A stretch of 33,609 nucleotides of DNA from Bizionia saleffrena (lineage in GTDB: Bacteria > Bacteroidota > Bacteroidia > Flavobacteriales > Flavobacteriaceae), in assembly GCF_008086175.1 (NCBI RefSeq), contig NZ_VSKM01000019.1, positions 1 to 33,609 on the forward strand, read 5' to 3'. A program made the translations under genes and the position numbers. The number at the start of each line of letters is the position of its first letter. Positions within the stretch are counted from its first letter, which is position 1. This document shows, one piece after another, positions 1 through 6,021 of the stretch. The notes beneath the pieces are model-generated. The model saw only the letters and a program-made list of their open reading frames with translations. It did not search any database and had not been told where the DNA came from.

Positions 1-1232
1 TCGATAACGACAGTTTTGTAACTGGATTTTTGAGTAAAGAAGGCTGTACTTATACAATTGAAGAATATTGTAGTTCTGGTGATCATAATGATTCTATAGG
101 TTATGGTGATTGTGGTATTGATTTTTACAGTATAGTAATTGCAGAAACTTGCACGCCCAGCGGAGGAGGTGGTGCAGGAAGCTGGGGAGATTCTGGCGAA
201 CCAGTGGGTAATGATACTGAATCTACAAACACTGGGGATACAAATGGAGGCCAAACCAACAACGGTGGTAGTGGTGGTTCATCAAGCAATGGAGGCGTTA
301 CAACACCAACAACACCTTGTAGAGGTGATGATTGTCCAGAGGAATTGGAGATAGAGGAAGATTGTTATACATCTGATGAAAATTTTAACTCTCAATATAG
401 TCTAAATTCGCCTTTTAATGTAGATTTAGGAGATGTTAGAAAAGGATGTGATACTATTAGTTTGCCTGAAAACGAAAAATTTATGTGTATTTATGATAAA
501 TTGGTAGATTCACCAAAATTCAAAGATTTATTTATAGATACTTTTGGAGAAAATGAAAGTTTAAATGTTAAATTTGAAATTGTAGCTAATTTAGCTAATT
601 CTATAGGGGCAACTGCAACAAGAACAAGTTTAATGTTAAACACTTCTACAGGAGAAGTTGAATCTATGGATGTTCTAATTGAAATAAATAAAAACACATT
701 AAACCCATTACATGATGCTAAAGCTTCAAATATTCAAATTGCGAGAAATATTTTGCATGAATGCATTCACGCTTATCTTTATTTAAAGATTCAAAATTGT
801 AGTCAAGCGTCATCATTACATCCCTATAATGATATTGAATTAGAAAGTATACTAAATCAGTTTTATAATGATTTTAATTGTGAACTAGATATAGATGGAA
901 ATAATCAAAGTCAGCATGATTTCATATTTACCTATATGCTTCCTGTAATGGAGCAAATTTTGACTGACGTTAAAGATGATTTAATCCCTTTGAGTAATCA
1001 AAATTATGTTTCCGATTTAGATTATTACACAGCAAATGATATAAATAATCCATTAACTGAAAGTCATTTATTTAATTGGTCATTATTTTTTAAAAATTTA
1101 TCAATGACAGGATTGCAAAATACTTCAGCAGTTCAGTCCGTCTTAGAAAGCTTAACAGTTAATCAATACTTGTTTTCAAAATATAACAGCACAGGTAAAC
1201 AATTTTCAAAAACTTACTGCAATGAAAATTAA
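1..1232 (+). CDS. Secreted protein with HExxH metalloprotease-like domain, 5' end missing
   Basis: Reading is open in frame from base 3 with no stop, so the gene begins left of the window; the TTG at 30 is only the first possible start inside it. The visible part has a Cys-containing region, then a low-complexity Gly/Ser/Asn/Thr linker (about 165-325), then a C-terminal domain with the motif HECIHAYLYL at 756-785, the pattern of a zinc metalloprotease (HExxH). No clear third metal ligand can be assigned. A variable-looking C-terminal domain after a flexible linker, with a small exported protein overlapping its end by 11 bases, resembles the layout of polymorphic toxins with an immunity partner. 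The protease-like motif is seen in the sequence; the toxin idea is inference. Flavobacteria carry many lipoproteins of this general build, so the lost N-terminus may be a lipoprotein signal. Confidence 0.7.
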   Translation, partial: DNDSFVTGFLSKEGCTYTIEEYCSSGDHNDSIGYGDCGIDFYSIVIAETCTPSGGGGAGSWGDSGEPVGNDTESTNTGDTNGGQTNNGGSGGSSSNGGVTTPTTPCRGDDCPEELEIEEDCYTSDENFNSQYSLNSPFNVDLGDVRKGCDTISLPENEKFMCIYDKLVDSPKFKDLFIDTFGENESLNVKFEIVANLANSIGATATRTSLMLNTSTGEVESMDVLIEINKNTLNPLHDAKASNIQIARNILHECIHAYLYLKIQNCSQASSLHPYNDIELESILNQFYNDFNCELDIDGNNQSQHDFIFTYMLPVMEQILTDVKDDLIPLSNQNYVSDLDYYTANDINNPLTESHLFNWSLFFKNLSMTGLQNTSAVQSVLESLTVNQYLFSKYNSTGKQFSKTYCNEN

Positions 1233-1824
1233 AACATTTATTTTTCCATTATTATTTATCTCTTTATACTCCTTTTCGCAGGTAAAAGATTCTACTAAAA
1301 TGACTTCTCGTACTGTAGAATCGACCTATTCTAAAGAATATCTATTAAAAAATAAAATTTTCAAAGAAAGAATTAGCAAAGATAAGTTCTTTATAAAATT
1401 TTCAAAAAAAGACACGTTATATATTCTATTAGAAGAAAATAAAAATAGTGTTGTCAATAAATTTATAGTTAAAAAAGACACCGTTATTACTTATATATAT
1501 ATATTAAAAGACTCTTCCAAAATTGAATTTCAGCATATGAAATATTTTGATTTTGATAAAAGAGATGCTGGAATCACCTCGAACGTTTATAAAAAACACA
1601 AGAAATTTTTAAAGGATAATAAAAATCATATCATTAACAATTGTTTTTTTAGAGGTTATAATAAAGATGATGTTTCTTATTTTTTAGCATTGCTCGACGA
1701 AATATTAACCTCGGCCAAAAAAATTCTAATTATAGATAAAGGCGAATTCGAAGGAGAATTAATTACTATTCGAGAAGTAGAACTTAATAGGTTTTCTCAC
1801 AAATATTTTATGACCAAAATATAA
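1222..1824 (+). CDS. Small exported protein of unknown function, partner of the HExxH protein
   Basis: The 200-residue protein starts with a clear signal peptide (MKIKTFIFPLLFISLYSFSQ, cleavage expected near the SFSQ end), so it is probably periplasmic or exported. The rest is Lys-rich and I do not recognise the family. Its start lies inside the last codons of the upstream gene (11-base overlap), which points to coupled translation and a joint role. Residues from about 110 to the end (FLKDNKN..., IDKGEFEGELITIREVE) match the broken gene at 3273-3732 in order and spacing (FLKNNKD..., IDKSEIKNKEIIIREVY), so the two are paralogues. An immunity or chaperone role for the upstream protease-like protein is a guess from position only. 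Confidence 0.75.
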   Translation: MKIKTFIFPLLFISLYSFSQVKDSTKMTSRTVESTYSKEYLLKNKIFKERISKDKFFIKFSKKDTLYILLEENKNSVVNKFIVKKDTVITYIYILKDSSKIEFQHMKYFDFDKRDAGITSNVYKKHKKFLKDNKNHIINNCFFRGYNKDDVSYFLALLDEILTSAKKILIIDKGEFEGELITIREVELNRFSHKYFMTKI

Positions 1825-1870
1825 GCTGTTGCTTTGGCTTTTACAATAATATTTTATGTTTCCCAGAGGC

Positions 1871-1888
1871 GTGTTTTTCGCTAAACAC
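1871..1888 (+). terminator. Short hairpin after the small exported protein
   Basis: GTGTTT and AAACAC form a 6-bp stem around a 6-base loop about 46 bases after the stop codon. It may help end transcription, but it lacks a good U-tract. Confidence 0.3.
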
Positions 1889-1893
1889 TAATT

Positions 1894-1957
1894 AAAAAAT
1901 AGCAGTTAAGAGTTAAACATAAAGTTTGTTTCTTTTCTGCTATTTTTGCTTTTAAAC
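1894..1957 (+). repeat. Long-loop hairpin, copy 1 of a direct repeat (possible terminator)
   Basis: AAAAATAGCAG (1895-1905) and CTGCTATTTTT (1937-1947) make a perfect 11-bp stem with a loop of about 31 bases, ending in T-rich sequence. The whole block recurs at 3756-3819 with about 80-85% identity by hand alignment, in the same place relative to the paralogous gene. It probably works as the module's terminator or is part of the duplicated unit. Confidence 0.6.
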
Positions 1958-1974
1958 TAAAAGAATTTTACTCC

Positions 1975-1996
1975 CATTACGGTTTTTACCGTAATG
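1975..1996. promoter_or_regulatory. Perfect 9-bp inverted repeat (ACGGTTT/CCGTAA type)
   Basis: CATTACGGT and ACCGTAATG are separated by four T residues. It lies 116 bases before the truncated gene start at 2113, where a regulator site or a terminator is possible. A related, less perfect site is at 32369-32385. Confidence 0.4.
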
Positions 1997-2112
1997 AAAA
2001 GTGCTACTAAGTTGAAGTTTTCGATGAATGGTATAAAAAGGTATTGTGAGATTGTTATTATACACTTGCTTTTTAATAATAAAATTAATAATTTTTAAAA
2101 CCAACCAAACGA

Positions 2113-2194
2113 ATGAAAAAAAGAAAATTTAAACAGTATTTAAAACTAGTAATGTTGCTCTTAGGGGTTACATTGGTATTGCTGAGTTCAACCG
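2113..2194 (+). pseudogene. N-terminal remnant of a membrane-targeted or lipoprotein gene, cut by the IS30 element
   Basis: ATG at 2113 opens a reading frame with a basic start (MKKRKFKQYLKL) and a hydrophobic stretch (VMLLLGVTLVLLSS), a typical signal or lipoprotein leader. The IS inverted repeat begins at 2195. The frame runs a few codons into the element and stops at 2218-2220, giving only 35 residues. This leader style is common in flavobacterial linker-containing lipoproteins, so it may be the start of a second copy of the gene that ends at 1232; that gene's own start is outside the window, so this cannot be tested here. Confidence 0.6.
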
Positions 2195-3195
2195 ATAAGT
2201 GCAACACACTTATTATTTAGGACTTCAATTGGGTTATTATAATTAAACTTTCTAATTGGTCTGTAATTTAGTAATTTTTCTACTTCTTTTATTGTTTTGT
2301 TTGAGACCTCTCTAAGGTCTGTTTTCTTTGGAAAAAATCTTCTTATCACACCAATTCTGTTTTCTACAGTTCCTTTATCTTGCGAGGTATAAGGTCTTGT
2401 AAAATATGTTTTTGCATTCACATCTTTTGCTATTTTATGATGATAGGCAAACTCTTTTCCATTGTCAAATGTTATTGTTTTTATCCAAGATGCGTCAAAA
2501 TTTGTAATCCGTTGATTCATCTTTTTATAAACTTTATCTGCATTTTTACTACTGAGTTTTTCTATCATAGTAACCCATGTTGCTCTATCTGTCATCACTA
2601 GTAATGCTGATTTATGGTTACTACCCATCATAAGGTTTACTTCTATGTCGCCAATGCGTAAACGTTTTTCTACTATCTTGGGTCGCTTATCAATACCTAC
2701 ACGTCCAGTGATTGCTCCACGTTTATCTTTAATATTACTCCTCTTTTGCCTCCTACCTGTGTGGCGTAGATGCTTATGTAATTTTTTATAAGAGCTATGT
2801 TTTCTATGGTTGCTATGCTTTGCAGTCCATATCCATTTATAAATAGTTTCGTGGCTTACACAAACTTCAGATTCCTTACTAAGTCGCTTTGCTATAAGCT
2901 CAGGGCTCCATTTCTCATACTCCATCAAACCAGCAATTCGCTTTTTAAGAGCTTCTGTCAATAGAATAGACTTTGGCTTATTGCAATGTCTTTGCTCAGT
3001 TTTTTGTTGAGCGTGCTCTGCTATATAACTGCCAGCTGTTCTACCTCTACCTGGTGTGTTCCTCTTTAATTCTCTTGATACGGTACTTTTATGAACACCG
3101 ATGATCTTCGAAATTTGAGTAATAGTTATTCCTGTCTCTAATAATGTAGAAATTTGATACCTTTGTGACAAGGCTAATTGTTTATAATGTTTCAT
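2188..3195 (-). CDS. IS30-family transposase (probable catalytic Asp to Asn change)
   Basis: The 335-residue protein has an N-terminal helix-turn-helix (about 10-50, ITQISKIIGVHKSTVSREL), a second DNA-binding region with the family motif WSPELIAKRL (96-105), and a C-terminal DDE domain. Two acidic residues are clear: D244 in TFDNGKEF and E279 in GTVENRIG. The first should sit in the family motif GDWExDTxxG; here the matching stretch is GDIEVNLMMG, so position 187 is Asn (codon AAC, plus-strand 2635-2637). If D183 cannot replace it, the enzyme is dead. The last codons run through the left inverted repeat, and the TGA stop (2188-2190) lies outside it, so flanking DNA supplies the stop. No frameshift is present. 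Confidence 0.9.
   Translation of the reverse strand: MKHYKQLALSQRYQISTLLETGITITQISKIIGVHKSTVSRELKRNTPGRGRTAGSYIAEHAQQKTEQRHCNKPKSILLTEALKKRIAGLMEYEKWSPELIAKRLSKESEVCVSHETIYKWIWTAKHSNHRKHSSYKKLHKHLRHTGRRQKRSNIKDKRGAITGRVGIDKRPKIVEKRLRIGDIEVNLMMGSNHKSALLVMTDRATWVTMIEKLSSKNADKVYKKMNQRITNFDASWIKTITFDNGKEFAYHHKIAKDVNAKTYFTRPYTSQDKGTVENRIGVIRRFFPKKTDLREVSNKTIKEVEKLLNYRPIRKFNYNNPIEVLNNKCVALIG
2195..2207. repeat. Left terminal inverted repeat of the IS30 element
   Basis: ATAAGTGCAACAC, the exact reverse complement of 3260-3272. It also encodes the VALI residues at the transposase C-terminus. Confidence 0.85.
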
Positions 3196-3220
3196 CTAAA
3201 ACGAATATAGATATTGAGCC

Positions 3221-3252
3221 TAAAATAGATGGGGCTAGCCCCATCTATTTTA
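3221..3252. repeat. Perfect 32-bp palindrome inside the IS element
   Basis: Two 16-base arms (TAAAATAGATGGGGCT and its complement) meet without a spacer, between the transposase start (3195) and the right inverted repeat (3260). It can form a strong RNA hairpin followed by A/T-rich sequence. A plausible role is to block transcripts coming in from outside from reading the transposase region, or to hide its start. Confidence 0.8.
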
Positions 3253-3259
3253 AATATTC

Positions 3260-3272
3260 GTGTTGCACTTAT
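3260..3272. repeat. Right terminal inverted repeat of the IS30 element
   Basis: GTGTTGCACTTAT, the exact reverse complement of 2195-2207. Confidence 0.85.
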
Positions 3273-3732
3273 AACTTGAACTTAGAATTGATTATATTTA
3301 GTTGTTTAATACTTAACTCGTGTAAGTCTATAAATAAAAGTATTAGTAATGAGGAAACTCTTTTTGTAGTGTTTGACAATTCTGAATTTGAAAAAAAACG
3401 ACTAAGAAATAACCCAAAAAGCATACTACTTGGAAATTATTATTTTTCAATTTATGATAACCTAAAAGGTAAGTCCCCAACAGGAATTATCAATTTATCA
3501 AGTGGGGAATATAAAGACTTTGACGAGATGAATAGAGATAATCCTTAACTCTTTTTTAAAAAATAACAAAGATTTGTTGATGTCTATTGACGTTATGCGA
3601 AAAATGGAATATAACAAGGTTTTTAAATTATTTGAAAAAGCTAAACATATATTTTTAATAGATAAATCTGAAATAAAAAATAAAGAAATAATTATTCGTG
3701 AAGTCTATTTTAGTTATGTTGGAGAAGAATAA
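3273..3732 (+). pseudogene. Broken paralogue of the small exported protein (truncated by the IS, frameshifted)
   Basis: Directly after the right inverted repeat the frame reads LNLELIIFSCLILNSCKS, a lipoprotein leader with lipobox LNSC but no start codon of its own. It continues to a stop at 3546-3548. The frame beginning at 3532 then carries on with ILNSFLKNNKDLLM and IFLIDKSEIKNKEIIIREVY to a stop at 3730-3732. The two parts together parallel residues 30-190 of the protein at 1222-1824, so one frame change between about 3532 and 3546 has broken the gene. The loss of the start at the IS edge and the frameshift both say it is not functional. Confidence 0.75.
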
Positions 3733-3755
3733 AAATTAACTACCACCACATATAT

Positions 3756-3819
3756 AAAAAATAGTAGTTAAGAACTAAATTTAAAAATTGTTTCTTTTCG
3801 GCTATTTTTGTTTTAAAGC
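3756..3819 (+). repeat. Long-loop hairpin, copy 2 of a direct repeat
   Basis: AAAAATAG (3757-3764) and CTATTTTT (3802-3809) form an 8-bp stem; the inner stem seen in copy 1 (1894-1957) has decayed. It follows the pseudogene at 3273-3732 just as copy 1 follows the intact paralogue, which supports duplication of the whole module. Confidence 0.55.
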
Positions 3820-3911
3820 AATACATATTTCCATTAGTAAAACATTTAGTTCACTACAAATTCTTTTTCTTAAAACTACTTCTAAATTGTAATAAGAATC
3901 TGCAAAAAGGA

Positions 3912-3990
3912 GTGTAGCGGCATCCTTTTGCGTTTGGCAAAAGATATAGCGGAAGGCCTGGTTTTTGCTTTTTCGCAAAAATGTGCCCAA
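3912..3990 (+). repeat. Dispersed two-hairpin intergenic repeat, copy A
   Basis: The core is GCGGCATCCTTTTGC, then a GCAAAAGATATAGCGGAA segment, then a second hairpin and GCCC. Hairpin 1 pairs CTTTTGC (3925-3931) with GCAAAAG (3937-3943); hairpin 2 pairs TTTTTGC (3962-3968) with GCAAAAA (3975-3981). Related copies are at 15674-15763 and, inverted, at 29551-29646. It fills most of the gap between the pseudogene region and scoA; nothing coding is supported here. Confidence 0.7.
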
Positions 3991-4046
3991 AAAGCGGTTC
4001 TGAGATTTAAATTCCTTAATTTTAAGGCTCAAAAGACAATTTAAGT

Positions 4047-4748
4047 ATGATTAATAAAAAAGTAAATTCAGTTAAAGAAGCGACAGAAGGCATTACCGAT
4101 AATATGACGTTTATGTTGGGTGGTTTTGGCTTGTCGGGTATTCCGGAAAACGCAATCACTGCCTTGGTAGATAGTAATATAAAGGACTTAACGTGTATTT
4201 CTAATAACGCGGGAGTAGACGATTTTGGTCTGGGCTTATTATTAAAAAAGCGTCAAATAAAAAAAATGGTATCGTCTTACGTCGGTGAAAACGACGAGTT
4301 CGAAAGGCAAATGCTGTCTGGAGAGTTAGACGTAGAGCTTATTCCGCAAGGCACTCTTGCCGAACGTTGTCGTGCTGCACAAGCCGGTTTTCCTGCTATT
4401 TACACCCCTGCTGGTTATGGTACCGAAGTGGCCGAAGGTAAAGAGACACGCGAGTTCAACGGTAAAATGTACGTGTTAGAGCACGCTTTTAAAGCCGATT
4501 TTGCCTTTGTTAAAGCTTGGAAAGGGGACGAAGCTGGAAACTTGATTTTTAAAGGAACAGCACGAAATTTTAATCCGGTAATGTGTGGCGCAGCAACTAT
4601 TACAGTCGCTGAGGTGGAAGAATTAGTGCCTGCAGGAACGTTAGACCCGAACCAAATACATATTCCAGGTATTTTTGTGCAACGTATTTTTCAAGGTACA
4701 GCTTACGAAAAACGTATCGAGCAACGTACCGTGCGTACTCGCGAATAA
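4047..4748 (+). CDS. scoA: 3-oxoacid CoA-transferase, subunit A
   Basis: The 233-residue protein is the usual length for the alpha subunit of succinyl-CoA:3-ketoacid CoA-transferase, which moves CoA between succinyl-CoA and acetoacetate in ketone-body or short-chain acid use. Family landmarks are the early [11 protein letters not shown] loop (about residues 25-35), [12 protein letters not shown], and the [25 protein letters not shown] stretch near the middle. The catalytic Glu is on the other subunit, encoded 104 bases downstream. The two genes are almost certainly co-transcribed. The related AtoD-type acetoacetate transferases are an alternative substrate assignment. Confidence 0.93.
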   Translation: MINKKVNSVKEATEGITDNMTFMLGGFGLSGIPENAITALVDSNIKDLTCISNNAGVDDFGLGLLLKKRQIKKMVSSYVGENDEFERQMLSGELDVELIPQGTLAERCRAAQAGFPAIYTPAGYGTEVAEGKETREFNGKMYVLEHAFKADFAFVKAWKGDEAGNLIFKGTARNFNPVMCGAATITVAEVEELVPAGTLDPNQIHIPGIFVQRIFQGTAYEKRIEQRTVRTRE

Positions 4749-4852
4749 GGAATCTTTATAGTAATTAGTAGATGCCAATTATAGTCGTGTAGGGCGCTTT
4801 AAAAACCTGTACAGACTAGGGATTAGGTGTAAACACATCAAAATAAAACAGT

Positions 4853-5506
4853 ATGTTAGATAAAATAGGAATTGCAAAACGCATTGCAAAAGAAGTGCAA
4901 GATGGTGACTACGTAAACTTAGGGATTGGTATTCCAACGTTAGTAGCAAATTATGTGCGCGACGATATAGAAGTAGAATTTCAGAGTGAGAATGGCGTGC
5001 TTGGTATGGGGCCTTTTCCGTTTGATGGTGAAGAAGATGCCGATATTATTAACGCAGGAAAACAAACCATTACAACCTTGCCGGGAGCGAGTTTCTTTGA
5101 TTCGGCAATGAGTTTTTCTATGATTCGTGGTCAGCACGTAGATTTAACCATTTTAGGCGCAATGGAGGTTGCCGAAAACGGCGATATTGCCAACTGGAAA
5201 ATTCCGGGTAAAATGGTAAAAGGAATGGGTGGCGCTATGGATTTGGTAGCCAGTGCCGAAAATATTATCGTGGCGATGATGCATACCAATCGCGCCGGAG
5301 AGTCTAAATTATTAAAACGTTGCTCGTTACCATTAACGGGTGTGGGCTGCGTAAAGAAAATTGTAACGAACCTTGCGGTTATTGAAGTGACAGATAAGGG
5401 ATTTAAATTATTAGAACGCGCACCCGGGGTTTCGGTAGAAGAGATCGAGAAAGCAACGGAGGGCCGTTTAATTATAGAGGGCGATATTCCAGAAATGGAT
5501 ATTTAG
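4853..5506 (+). CDS. scoB: 3-oxoacid CoA-transferase, subunit B
   Basis: The 217-residue beta subunit carries the catalytic Glu of family I CoA-transferases in the motif SENGVLGMGP (E46 region), which forms the enzyme-CoA thioester. Other landmarks are NLGIGIPTLVANYV near the N-terminus and GGAMDLV in the middle. It pairs with the subunit encoded just upstream to make the heteromeric enzyme in the cytoplasm. The 104-base gap between the genes is long for a tight operon and holds no gene, but no terminator is visible in it. Confidence 0.94.
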   Translation: MLDKIGIAKRIAKEVQDGDYVNLGIGIPTLVANYVRDDIEVEFQSENGVLGMGPFPFDGEEDADIINAGKQTITTLPGASFFDSAMSFSMIRGQHVDLTILGAMEVAENGDIANWKIPGKMVKGMGGAMDLVASAENIIVAMMHTNRAGESKLLKRCSLPLTGVGCVKKIVTNLAVIEVTDKGFKLLERAPGVSVEEIEKATEGRLIIEGDIPEMDI

Positions 5507-5750
5507 CAAATGTGTTAAATGGAAGATTTTGGTGAGAATAGTAGCACAAAAATAGGTTAAATGTTAAAATTTTATGTATTTCATCGAAATTTAATGCTTT
5601 TAAGCCAATTCTTTTAACAAAAGGGTTTATGTTAGTAGTCCCAAACCTATCAGTATAAATAACCCAAATTTACCATAAACTAACCGTTATGAGTTTTGTA
5701 CCAAATCTACCTGAACATCCTACAATGCAAAACAGAATTATACAAAATAT
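5507..5750. other. Gene-free stretch after scoB
   Basis: About 245 bases separate the scoB stop from the first good terminator. A 41-codon reading frame (5689-5814) runs straight through that terminator and has no family signature, so I do not call it a gene. The stretch could be a long 3' UTR or hold a small RNA; the sequence alone does not say. Confidence 0.4.
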
Positions 5751-5789
5751 AAAACACACCATTTCGTTCTCGAGAGGTGTGTTTTTTTT
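5751..5789 (+). terminator. Intrinsic terminator downstream of scoAB
   Basis: AAAACACACC (5751-5760) pairs with GGTGTGTTTT (5776-5785) around a 15-base loop and is followed by a run of T. It is a good rho-independent terminator. From here to 6021 I see no gene, only AT-rich sequence and a short CATTCAT-type microrepeat near 5996-6017. Confidence 0.8.
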
Positions 5790-6021
5790 AGTAAAAAAAA
5801 TCTGTATGCTATAAATGGCTAAATTATAGAAGCTATTTTTTAAGTGAAATGATATTTTTTATCACTGTCTTTTCGTGTTCTAAAATACGCTTTCTACCTA
5901 ATAAGTATTTAAATATTTAGATGCTATTGTGTAGTACGATTTTCATTTTTCATTATTGAAAAACTCATAAAATTCTGAGCTCGCGAACAATATCATCATT
6001 CATCATTCACCATTCAGTAAA

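Larger units (their letters stand above)
2195..3272 (-). mobile_element. IS30-family insertion sequence, complete
   Basis: The element is about 1.08 kb, bounded by perfect 13-bp inverted repeats (ATAAGTGCAACAC at 2195-2207 and its complement at 3260-3272), and holds one transposase gene on the minus strand. The flanks show no convincing target duplication: CCG before the left repeat and AAC after the right one. A 2-bp AT duplication is possible only if the repeats are counted as 11 bp, because AT is its own complement. The flanks appear to come from different genes, which suggests a deletion next to the element. Confidence 0.9.

Noticed and set aside
3165-3272. Upstream extension of the pseudogene frame into the IS
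   Set aside because: It reads IS sequence including the palindrome and right inverted repeat; it is an accident of the insertion, not a native N-terminus.
3802-4032. Minus-strand reading frame of 76 codons before scoA
   Set aside because: It lies across the dispersed repeat copy A and the long-loop hairpin, with no recognisable domain; the repeat explains the open frame.
5689-5814. 41-codon frame after scoB (MSFVPNLPEH...)
   Set aside because: It runs through a good intrinsic terminator, has no family signal and no clear ribosome site.
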